Shown here: positions 43,271 through 53,782 of the stretch, in pieces
How the letters are laid out: each line of letters opens with the position of its first letter
Position numbering within the stretch: position 1 is the stretch's first letter
Assembly (NCBI GenBank): GCA_036023115.1
Contig: JAYKKT010000061.1
Location: 12,149,501 to 12,213,500, forward strand
Reading direction: 5' to 3'
From: Brasenia schreberi
Taxonomy: Eukaryota > Streptophyta > Magnoliopsida > Nymphaeales > Cabombaceae
Length of the DNA stretch: 64,000 nt
Program-made: the position numbers and the translations under genes
Notes under the pieces: model-generated
Told to the model about the DNA's origin: nothing
The model's database searches: none
The model's input: only the letters and a program-made list of their open reading frames with translations

Positions 43271-43996
43271 GTCCTCTCTCCCAATGTCTCCAGCTCTGGT
43301 ACCGGCATTGGTGCATAGCTTGTCGGCTTTACATTCTATGACAACTGTATATTTTTTCAATTTTGTATGTTGAGAGGAAAATGCTTGTTCTCAACTTAAG
43401 AAGGTAATTATGCAGCGATTTGTGACAGTTAGCAAGCACGGTCATACAATTAACCATCCACGCCACTAATATATGACAATTACAAGCTATATTGCTGTTT
43501 GGTGATTGCTCATGTGAAGAGCATGAAATCACGTCCAGAAGTTTCTGCAGATGAAGATACGTCAAAGGGACTAAGTTTTTAGTTCATGACAAATCAAAAG
43601 ATAGGTTCACAATGCTAACTATACTCGCAAGAATTCAGTTCATAATGCAGAGCACTTGAGAACAATCCAAAACCAAGCCTCTTCCCACACTAAGTGTGGT
43701 TGGATAGTCGACATTTTGGCTTAAGATCAGATAATCAATAAATACTTGCAAACACTGAAAATAAGATAATTTCATGGAGATCTGCTTTTGTGGAAATAAC
43801 AGCCCTTGGACTGACAACCGGGTCTTAAAACAGGGCATATTCGTATGTTCTTATAGATCAGTAAGATGCAAGAAGGATGTTGAAGTGAAGCCAGTCTGTT
43901 AAAAACTAAGGCAGATGCAAAAGAGATGTCGAACTTGAGATATTACAAATGTTGCAAACGAAACATAAGAGCTTTGCACTTGAATTGCATGTTCTC
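43271..43996. other. Spacer without recognisable gene
   Basis: No protein or repeat family recognised. It probably contains the 3' UTR of the - strand gene to its right. Confidence 0.4.
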
Positions 43997-45489
43997 TCAT
44001 GGAATTTCTTTATCTTTTTCTTGTGATACTGTGAAAATGAGGCATATACATAGTGGTACCACGAAGTAGGCAGCCAGCTTTAGCACATCCTCAGTCTCCT
44101 TAGAGATAGCTCCAATTCTTGACCAATCGCCGCTGTAGCTGCTCACAGAAATGATGCTGTTCATTGACATTTCTCATTTGGGGGAATGATGATTTGGAAT
44201 GTTCTTATTGGTGTAAATCCTTGATATCAAGCATGTCAACCTCTAAAAAAACTAAGCTACTAAACTAAACGGAAAGAAATCATTGATATTGCAATTCTAT
44301 GTGCAGAATCATGGCATGGCTAATAAATCTGAATTTGCTTCAGTATCATCTTGGTTTTAGAATACCTTCCTTTCATCAGTTTGTGCCTAAGTGCATCACT
44401 CATCGATTTTCTGGTTTCTGGAACAACTATCTCTATTGATGGTTTGATGGTGTTCAAATCTTGTTGCTGAAAAACATCTCCACTTTAAACCGTTCTTCTC
44501 AACCAATAGAAGTCTCTCATCTACATAAGAATGTTAAACCCGAAACACCATTTCCCCAGTTTTTTATGTTCTGAAACAGTGCATAGTAGGAATAGTTGGA
44601 AAGCAGCCAAGTCATGGCATAGTTTGTGGCAGGGCTCTTTATTTTCTCATAGTAAGTCAGGGGTTCAATTTTCAATGGATTCTTTGTAGTTCTAACTGGT
44701 AGTCGTCTCCTTAGACCCAGCTGTCCTTTTCGTTTTTGTACAAGTTTCCCTTAAAGTTTGGAGTTTTGATCATTTGATAACATGATAACCACCGAGTCCT
44801 CATTCTCAGACGACTACCAGTTCGAACTACAAAGAAGAGGAAAGAAAAAAAGGTCTCGATTTCGAGCTTTTGAATGGAGAAAACCAGTTGGGAGAGCTTT
44901 ATCCCCATGACAGGCCGACCGGGCTCGAACCAGATTATTCCGGGTCCTTCGGGCTTTCCGGTGCCAGTGGTATAGGTGAAAATTTACAACTAACTTTAGT
45001 GACAAGCTCATGTTCAGCTCATCTAACTCGGTTTGTCTGCGGCTCATGTTTCAAACAAGCTAATGAGCCGAACCTAACAAGACTTTGAGGTATCAAATGA
45101 GCATTGGCAGGCAAGAAGAACATGGAGAGAAAATTTCGATCTGGCACTCAAGTGTCACACAGTTGGATAAGGCAATAAAACGATGGACGGTGGAGAGTAG
45201 CATACCCCGCGTCGACGAAGCCCAAAGCCAACACCGCGATCGCTGATCGAGCAATCAGGGCCGTCGGGATTCTGCGAATGAACGGGAACGCACCTCCTGC
45301 GGAGTTCTCATTCCCATCTCGAGGGGCCTTCTCGCTCTTGGACGTCCTGGGTTCCAATCTCGCGGTCGCCGGTTTCCTTATTCTCCTGACCGGCTCGAGC
45401 CCGGTGAATTTGTTTCTCTCGAACCCATCGAGCAAATTACATGAACGAACCAAAGAGGGTCCCGGGATGAAAACCAACACCACCACCAT
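43997..45489 (-). CDS. Small plastid-type two-TM protein, two exons (DUF7887-like)
   Basis: Exon 1 45489-45206 and exon 2 44138-43997 join in frame (GCGGG|GTATGC donor, GAGCAG|C acceptor, 1,067-bp intron) to 141 residues. The N-terminus is basic and Ser/Arg-rich, as in a transit peptide (residues 1-60). TM1 is about 74-92 (PTALIARSAIAVLALGFVD). The conserved GYSGDWSRIGAISKETED (95-112) crosses the splice, then TM2 about 113-133. The GYSGDWSRIG block recalls a conserved plant family of unknown function that I believe is DUF7887; I could not check. An in-frame ATG at 45528 would add 13 residues coded by a GA repeat, so the second Met (MVVVLVF) is preferred. Intact, so probably functional. Convergent with TIG. 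Confidence 0.7.
44681..44835. repeat. Foldback with 28-bp arms inside the intron of the small gene
   Basis: Arms 44681-44708 and 44808-44835 are inverted copies matching at 27 of 28 positions, separated by 99 bp. The outer ends read TCTTTGTAGTTC. The form suits a small MITE-like element or an intronic hairpin. Confidence 0.8.
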
Positions 45490-45530
45490 CTCTCTCCCTG
45501 CCTCTCTCTCTCTCTCTCTGATCAACAATA
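45490..45530 (-). promoter_or_regulatory. GA-repeat leader of the small gene
   Basis: On the - strand a run of GA dinucleotides (CT on +) lies directly before the preferred start codon. Such GA tracts are common in plant 5' UTRs and can bind BPC proteins, which is general knowledge and not shown here. Confidence 0.4.
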
Positions 45531-47043
45531 CCTGTGGCTTGAAAATGGATGGCCGACTCTATTGACGCAAAAGAAGAACATGAAATAGAAAATTCCGAGT
45601 TCTATAGAGTTAGAAGGCTCGAGTTAGTATCTTCTCGGAGGGTTCTTCCCTGCATTTGTTAAAAGTCTGCGAGGCATATAACACAGACACCTTATCGTCA
45701 TATTAAAGCCGTTTGACCACTCGGAACTTAGAGGGCAGCGAGACCTTTCTCTTTTACACCTATATGTTACTGTTAGGTTCAGTCACACGTCAATTTTTCA
45801 AACCGAAAAACAACCTATCGACAAGGCTCGATGCTCTCGACACCTTTCAGTCACTTCACTGCGTACGGTGCTGCTGCATTCTCCTCTACGGACAACTTCG
45901 CTGCACATTCTTATCCTGCGGAAGGCCTCCACACACTACTCACCCTCTTCACTCGATCACACTCAAGTAAAGCACGAGACTTAGGCAAATAGATAGTGAG
46001 GAGCAAGATCACCACGTTCTTATTCAGTCACTCTTGATTACAAGATTGCGCAAGAACACACACAGGACTGCACGCACTCACTCGACCTTGACTTCCGTTT
46101 CACCAACCCTAGCTAGTTAAGGTTCTCCTCAAGAACCAAACAGAGACACACCCACTCGCCTAGCTACACGGTGAAAGGATCATAAGACCTTGGGGAACCA
46201 ACACCTCCCAAGTGGCATAAATGTTCATCTTGTTTTAATTCTTAAAAAAAAATGAGAAGCAAGCTACCATACTGGTATCATCAGTGAGTGATGACTTTCA
46301 CCATTCAGTCACAGCCTTGGAGAAAATTAAATGTGTTGTGAAGCTAAAAGGTGAATCTTATTTCATGTCAGATTTCTGTAGTGTTTCAATCATTTGCATG
46401 TTCACTTACATAGCAAAGAGTTTTGTGGTATTAGTTCCATTACAAAGAGCGTTGTGTTTAATATTGTGATTTGCAAATCATGAGGAGATCTTGAAAATTT
46501 TATGCCTTTTAACTCTGATTCTGCCTGTGGATGATATTAGTTTTTGTCTATAAGCCCTAAATAAAGGTGTGTCTGGCAAAGAACCTGAATATGAATTATG
46601 GAGTCTTTATATCATTATCATTCTATTGTAAACTATTAAAGCTCTATAGTAACACAACTAGGGGTATACTGATACATTCCAATGTCACAACAATTAAGTT
46701 GCCTACTTATACATACCAAATGTCACAAGACTTTTAGTGCAGTACATGGGTTAGGGTAATGTTGTAATGTATCATCCATATTATATAATACTGATCGTCA
46801 TGTGTTCTCTCTTAGAAGATTGATATGCTACATCTAATGAATCGGTAGCCTTTAGTTTATTGGCTTGTATCACACAGTGTCATGCTATATGAGCCTATAC
46901 AATTCTACATGCATTCTAGGATATTGTATGATTATGTATTTTTAAAATATTTATTATTTACTTTTTAAGAAGAGGTGCATTGTCACTAATGTTGGGTCAT
47001 ATTTACACGAAACAAGTCACGTACAAAACATGTAGTCAATGTG
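45531..47043. other. Spacer without recognisable gene
   Basis: Upstream flank of the small gene and further AT-rich sequence. No domain, LTR border or splice-consistent exon recognised. Confidence 0.4.
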
Positions 47044-47891
47044 CTATATGTATAGTGATTGCACTAAGCACAGGGACAACACTGATATACACAGTCCACT
47101 ATGACCATTCACATGCTCATGAAATGTATGATTGTTGGCGATATACATAACACTTTTGTTGTTGGAGTACATAATTGGAGTAACTTCCAATGTTACATCT
47201 AAATCCTGAAGTAGTCGTGTGAGCCAAGTTAATTCAGTGGTTGTGTTGGCTATTGCATGATATTCTGCTTCAGTGGAGGAAAGAGACACCTTTGTTTTTT
47301 CTTTTACTTCCATGATATAAGAGAATGATCAAGAAAAATGTAGTAGCAAGTAGTAGAGTGTCTGTCATTTACATCACCACCCTAATTAGCACAAGTATAT
47401 GCAGTTAACTGAAGTAGAGAAGATAAAAATACTCCCTTATGTGAGGTTTGTCGAATATATCGAACAATCCTTATGACAACACTCCTATAAACTGAGGTAG
47501 GTGAGTATTGAATCTAATTGACAATATGTACAATATGAGCAATGTTTGGACGTGTGATGGTGAGATAGGTGAGTACTCCAACCATTTTTTTGGAAGGAGT
47601 AGGATCACTCAATGGCTCTCTATCAACAAGGCACATCTTTTGGTTGATTACCTCAGGTATCTCAACAACTTTGTCATTTGAAAGTCTTGATTTGACAATA
47701 ATATCATTAGCAAATATAGTTTGTGATAAGAAAAAACCTTTATCATTACGGTTACCTCAATACTCAAAAAATAAGAGAGTTGTCCAAGATCCTTCATTTC
47801 AAACATCTTATCAAGTTCTTACTTGGTTTGTTGAATCTCATAATTATCACTACCTGTAATAATAATAATATCATTGATGTATAGCAAGAGT
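47044..47891 (-). mobile_element. Copia RT end and RNase H, part of copia-D
   Basis: On the - strand from 47891: LLYINDIIIITGSDNYEIQQT, KMFEMKDLGQLSYFLSIEV, a stretch with stops including VGVLTYLTITRPNIAHIV, then SLSSTEAEYHAIANTTTELTWLTRLL and TPIMYSNNKSVMYIANNHTFHE. The YVDD box reads YIND. It continues the copia broken by LINE-C and resumes at 51141. Confidence 0.75.
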
Positions 47892-48255
47892 AACTCTGCC
47901 CATGTAAGGGATCACCCTTGCATTGCCGGTCCCAAGCCCAGATAAAGGAGGAGGGTTGTGTTAGGCATCCGATAGCCAGTGTAAAACTTCGTCGGATTTT
48001 TATAACATGAATTATAAAAATTATAAGCATTGCTTTGGGGTGTCCCTGCGTAGCGATGTGCTATAGAGCCCGAATGCAGTAATAAGTAAGCAAGGGCCAC
48101 TACATTTTTGCCTGAATGTAGTGAATCAATTGCAGAGAGGGTTCCCACATCATGAACGAGTGTGGGCAAAAAAGTTAGTCCCGCTACATTGTCGTCCGAA
48201 TGTAGTGAAAAAATTTCAGAGAGGGTCTCCACATTTTGATTATGGACAGTTGCGC

Positions 48256-48300
48256 GGGGGGGGGGGGGGGGGGGGGGGCGGGGGGGGGGGGGGGGGGGGG
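48256..48300 (+). repeat. 45-bp guanine tract
   Basis: G x23, one C, G x21. It replaces about 30 bp of LINE 5' UTR that in LINE-A reads GGATGCGGAGGGTAAGGAAG. It could form G-quadruplexes or be an assembly or base-calling artefact. Confidence 0.95.
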
Positions 48301-49777
48301 CGGATAATAAGATTCGTATTGGTTCTTGGAATATCGGAACATTATCCGGTAAGCTAATGGAGGTGGTAGATACTATGATTCGGAGAAATATTCATATTTT
48401 ATGTTTACAAGAGACAAAATGGGTTGGAGAAAAAGCAAAGGAGATAGGGGATACAAGTTTTAAATTATGGTACTCAGGTAAAGAAAAGGCTTGAAATGGA
48501 GTTGGTATTATCATAAATAAAAATTTAAAGGATAGTGTAGTAGACATACAACGATATGGTGACCGAATCATGACGTTAAAATTAGTGTTAGGAGCAGAGG
48601 TTTTGAATATAGTTTGTGCTTACACACCCCAAGTAGGACTAGAAGATAGTATAAAGACAGCTTTTTTGGAAAGAGTTAGATATGGTGATTCAAAAGATTC
48701 CACAAAGGGAGATGATTTGTTTAGGAGGAGACTTAAATGAACATGTTGGTAAAGAGGCATTAGGATATCAAGAGATTCATGGAAACTTTGGTTTTAGGGA
48801 TATAAATGAGGAAGATAGGGAGATTTTAAATTTTGCTATGGCATTTAATCTCTTTATAGTCAATACAATCTTCAAAAAATGAGATGAACATTTAATTACT
48901 TATAAGAGTGGCTTATCACAAACACAAATTGATTACTTTATTTGTAGAAAAAAAGAGAGCATGTTGTAAAGATTGCAAGGTAATTCTAGGAGAAAGCTTA
49001 ACCACCCAACATCGACTTTTAGTTATGGATTTACCAATAAAAAAATGGACAAAGAAGAAAAGAGTGCATCGAGCTATTCAGACTAAATGGTGGAACCTCA
49101 AAAGTGAGAAAGAAGATATATTCAAACAGAAAGTCCTTCCAGGAGATGTTTGGAATTATGTTGGTATACCCTGTGATATGTGGAACAATATGGCTATACA
49201 TATTAGGAAAGTGGTGAAAGATGTGTTAGGGGTATCTAAGGGAGGTGTACCAGCACAAAAAGAAGCTTGGTGGTGGAGTGAAGTAGTACAAAATAAAATC
49301 AAGGCAAAGAGGGCATGTTACAAATTACATAATGCTAAGAAAACTAGTGAAACTTTAGAGTCTTATAAGAAAGCAAAGAAGGAAGCGAAAAAGGCCGTGA
49401 GTGAAGCAAAAGCTAAAATTTGGGAGGACTTATATAAAAAGCTCAACTCAAAAGAGGGTAAAAGAGATATTTTTAGGATAGCTAGGGGTAGAGATAAGAA
49501 AACGAAAGATCTTAATTATGTTAGATGCATCAAAGACGAGGATGAAAAAATTCTAGTGGCAAATGATGATATAAGAAATAGATGGAAAAACAATTTTGAT
49601 AAGCTTTTTAATGAAAATAAAGATGTTAGTATTAGCTTAGGAGAGTTAGCAAAATCAGAAAAGTATATAAACCACAATTTCTACCGACGTATTCAAAAGA
49701 ATGAAGTCAAAGAGGCTCTTAAACATATGAAGGGTGGTAAATCAGTAGGATCAGATAATATTCCTATAGAAGTTTAG
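48301..49777 (+). pseudogene. LINE-C endonuclease and RT N-terminal part
   Basis: Endonuclease with stops at about 48494 and 48880 (GGDLNEHVG at 48719, TQIDYF at about 48927). A 289-residue open stretch (48908-49777) spans the linker (DVWNYVGIPCDMWNNMAIHIRK, EAWWWSEVVQNKIKAK) into RT (NHNFYRRIQKNEVKEALKHMK, SDNIPIEV). A stop follows where Trp is expected in VWK. Confidence 0.85.
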
Positions 49778-51140
49778 AAAATACTAGGAGAAATAGGAAT
49801 CACTTGGCTCACAAGACTATTTAATGAAATATGGAAAAACCAAAAGATGCCCGAAGAATAGAGAGCAATTACACTTATACCCATATATAAGAACAAGGGA
49901 GACATTCAAAATTGTGCGAATTATTGAGGTATCAAGTTAATGAGCCATACTATGAAATTATTGGAAAGAATTATCGAACGTAGGTTAAGACAAGTATTAA
50001 GTACAATAGAGAACCAATTTGGATTCATGCGAGGCAGATCTAGTATTAAAGCGATTCACCTTTTGAGACATCTTATGGAACATTTTAGAGCAAAAAAGAA
50101 AGACCTTCATATGATATTTATTGATATAGAAAAAGCTTATGATAGGGTACCGAGGGAGGTTATTTGGAGAACTTTAGAAAAAAGAGGTATCCCATTGACA
50201 TATATTAACCTTATAAGAGACATGTATGATGGTGCAAAAACATGTGTGAGGACTCATGAAGGAACGACAGACTTCTTTGAAGTTAATATTGGGTTACATC
50301 AAGGATCAACTTTAAGTCCATACTTATTTATAATGGTGATGGATGAGTTAACAAAAATATTCAAGATGAAGTACCTTGGTGTATGTTATTTGTAGATGAC
50401 ATTGTATTAGTGGAGGAGTCTAAGGAAAAAGTTAATAGAAAATTGGAACTATAGAGAGAAACATTAGAAAGCAAAGGCCTCCGACTTAGTAGAACAAAGA
50501 CAGAATATATGGAATGTAAGTTTGATAATTTGGTTACTTCAGAGGACATAGAAATTAAAATTGGCACACATTGCATCTCCCAAAAGGAAAGTTTTAAATA
50601 CCTAGGGTCACTTTTTCAGAGTGATGGAAGAATTGATGGAGATGTTACACATAGAATTAATGTTGGTTGGTTAAAATGAAGAGGAGCATAAGGTATTCTT
50701 TGTGATAAGAAGATACCATTAAAGTTAAAAGGTAAATATTATAGAGCAACAATTAGGCCTGTCATGTTTTATGGTTCTGAGTGTTGGGCAGTTAATCATC
50801 AACATGTACAAAAGATGTCTGTGATAAAAATGAGATGTTGAGATGGATGAGTGGTCATACAAGAAAAGACCGTATACATAATGAGGTTATTAGAAACAAA
50901 TTAGGAGTGACACCAATAGAGGATAAAATGAGAGAATATCGTTTAAGATGGTTTGGACATATAAAAAGAAGATCAAAAGAACCTGTAAGAAGGTTAGAAA
51001 AACTAAATTTGGAAAGTATTAAAAGGGGTAGAGGATGACCACAAAAGTGTTGGAAAGAAACAATAAAGAATGATCTAGCTTATTGTGAGTTAACTGCTAG
51101 GGATATGTGGAATCAAACACGATAGGGATATGTGGAATCA
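49778..51140 (+). pseudogene. LINE-C reverse transcriptase core and C-terminal domain
   Basis: RT core 49940-50395 ([54 protein letters not shown]); one base is missing near 50355. The catalytic box reads [12 protein letters not shown] near 50385. C-terminal [21 protein letters not shown] at 50835. Multiple stops. Confidence 0.85.
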
Positions 51141-53280
51141 AAAAATCATAACAAGTAATAAAGCCATGCAAAGTAATGAATTCAATCATTTTATCAAATA
51201 AAGCCTTAGGAACTTACTTGAGACCATACAAAACTCGTTTGAGCCACAAAACATGGTTTCCATATATGTTAAGACCAAGAAGAGGTTCCATATATAACTT
51301 TTTCTTCAACCAACTGTTCAAAAAGGCATTCTTAACATCTAATTGATAGATGTTCCAATTATGAATTGCATTAACAGCTATAAGAGTTCTAACATTTATC
51401 ATTCTAGCCAAAAGAACAAAGGTTTCCTTATAATTAATTACATATTCCTGTGAGTAACCTTTAACAACTAATCTAGCTTTATAATGGTCTAATGAACTAT
51501 CATCATTATTCTTAATTTTATACACCCACCTACAACCTATAGTGTTTTTGTTTTGTAGTCTAGAGACTGCATACCAAGTTTGTGCTCTATATAAAACATC
51601 TAATTCTTTATTCATAGCATGAATCCAATCTTGTGATAATTAGGCTTTCTTAAAAGTTCTAGGTTCCTTTATAGCTGAAATATTGGTTATCAGGGTTTTA
51701 TGTCTTGGTAAAAAACTGTCATATGAAACAAATTGTTCAGGAGGTCTAGAGTCATGACTGGACCTTCTAAGAATAGATGGAGTAATGTTAGGGGTTATCC
51801 TAGTGTAATATTGATCAAAAGGAGTAACATAATGTTTTGAAATCATGTGTTCATCAAGATCATTTTCTATATGAATCACATCTTCTCCTAAAATATCATT
51901 AAAAAAGGAATAAGAAGAATCATCAATAGAACTAACATCATCTATGCCTTTAAATACATATTCATTTTCAAAAAATTTGACATCTCTCAATACATAAAGT
52001 TTGTCATTTTTATAATTATAATACCTATATCATTTTTTATTTATTTCATACCCAAAAATACACATTTTATGCCACGAGAAAAAGTTTATCATCTTTGTCG
52101 GTATAAACAAAGCATTTACATCCAAAAATATGTAGTCTATAATAGTTGGAAAAACTTTAAAAAACTTTTCTATAGAAGACAAGTTTTGTAAAAGAAAAGA
52201 TGGCATTCAGTTAATTAAATAAACAACAGTCATAATAGCTTTTACCCAGGAATTCTTAGGAACACCGCTCGATAAAAGCAATGTTCTTGTGGTTTCCAAA
52301 ATATGTCGATGTTTACGTTCTGAAATACCATTTTGTTGGAGAGTTTTCTTGCAAGAGGTTTGATGCATAATTCATAATTTGTCGAGATGATTTTTAAAAT
52401 CCTTTGACATAAACTCCCCTCTTTAGTCAGATCTAAAAATCTTGATTTCGGAATCAAATTGATTTTTCACAGGATTATGAAAGATAACAAAATTTTGAAA
52501 ACCATCGGATTTGGCTTTTAAAAGATATACCCACGCATACTTAGTAAAATCGTTTATGAAAATAATATAGTAGGAAATACTCCCTTTAGACAAAATGGGT
52601 ATCGGTCTCATACATCCAAATAAACTATTTCAAAGGGTCTCATGGTAATATGTGTTTTTTTTTAAAGGTAGATGTATTTTGCCAATGACACAATCTTTGC
52701 AAGAATTTTTTTTGAGTATTTATTTTAAGAGAACATTTATACAACTTTTTAGTATTAAAATGTCCTAGTCTTTTGTGTCATAGAAGAGCATTATTTGACA
52801 AAACATTAACATATCATATACTATAAAAATAATCCATGATATAAAGTTCGCCCTTCCTATAACCACAACCAATCCCCTTCCTCGAGAGGCGATCCTCTAC
52901 AATACATTCAGTTGATGAAAAAGTTACAACACAACTTTTATCCAAAATTTGAGATACAGAAAACAAGTTTAAATTTAATTTTGGAACAATACTCATTTTG
53001 GAAACTTTAAAGTATTTATTTTGCAAATCTTCAATTTTATAACATTTAATTTTGTTCCATTAGCAGTATAAACACACGATAAAAGACTTTCTAACATATG
53101 AGTTAAATTTTTTTTCATTATAAGTCATATAAAATGAAGCACTCGAATCAAGAATCCAATAAAGAGTACCTTGAATTTCATTTGTTGAAGAAGAGCAAAC
53201 CGCATCAACCGTTGCTTTCTCTTTCATTTGAGCTTTGAGTTTCACTTTTTCTTGAAGTGAAAGAATAGAGTATACAGTCT
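51141..53280 (-). mobile_element. Copia protease, integrase and RT start, part of copia-D
   Basis: On the - strand from the right: protease YWILDSSASFYMT (DSGA altered to DSSA, 53170), GAG-pre-integrase (LNLNLFSVSQILDKSCVVTF, GYRKGELYIMD), integrase (YYIIFINDFTKYAWVYLLKAKSD, IKIFRSD, 52611-52423; then MIPKSRFLDL-type decay), the linker (PEQFVSYDSF, 51750), and the RT start (TIGCRWVYKIKNNDDSSLDHYK, GYSQEYVINYKETFV, DVKNAFLNSWL, WLKRVLYGLK, 51530-51214). It breaks at GFITCYD, where LINE-C sits. Gag and LTR are not found; a LINE scrap adjoins at 53281. Confidence 0.78.
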
Positions 53281-53782
53281 TTTTATCCTCTATTGGTACC
53301 ACACATAATTTATTTCTAATAACCTTATTATGTATACAGTCTTTTCTTGTATGACCACTCATCCATCTCAACATCTTCATTTCTGTCACAGACATCTTTT
53401 GTACATGTTGACGATTAACTGCCCAAGATCCATAAAACATGACATGTCTAATTGTTGCTCTATAATATTTACCTTTTAACTTTAATGGTATCTTCTTATC
53501 ACAAAGAATACTTGATACTCCTCTCCATTTTAACCAACGAGTATTAATTTTATGCGTAACATCTCCATCAATTCTTTCATTACTCTAAAAAATTGACCCT
53601 AGGTATTTAAAACTTTCCTTTTGTGGGATGCAATGGGTGTCAATTTTAATTTCTATGTCATCGGAAGTAATCAAATGATCAAACTTACATTCCATATATT
53701 CTGTCTTTGTTCTAAGTCGGAAGCCTTTACTTTCTAATGTTTCTCTCCATAATTCCAATTTTCTATTAATTTTCTTACTTGA
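53281..53782 (-). mobile_element. RTE LINE internal fragment (LINE-D)
   Basis: On the - strand it runs from [17 protein letters not shown] (53782) through [21 protein letters not shown] to [21 protein letters not shown] and PIEDK (53281). Both ends are internal to the LINE, so this is a fragment and not a 5'-truncated insertion. It follows copia-D without a target duplication. Confidence 0.8.

Larger units (their letters stand above)
47892..51140 (+). mobile_element. RTE LINE, almost full length, 3' tail lost (LINE-C)
   Basis: Starts with the same head as LINE-A (AACTCTGCCCATGTAAGGG), then the repeated 5' UTR units, a G tract, the endonuclease (IGSWNIGTLSGKLMEV, ETKWVGEKAKEIGD, GGDLNEHVGKEALGY), linker, RT and C-terminal domain. 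The 3' end stops at a duplicated GATAGGGATATGTGGAATC and lacks the usual CGACCCC...(TTG)n tail. It is inserted in copia-D with loss of about 60 bp of RT coding sequence. No target duplication was found. Confidence 0.85.

Noticed and set aside
45278..45565. + strand ORF of 95 residues with a hydrophobic segment
   Set aside because: It is antisense to exon 1 of the - strand small gene, whose frame is supported by a conserved motif across a splice.
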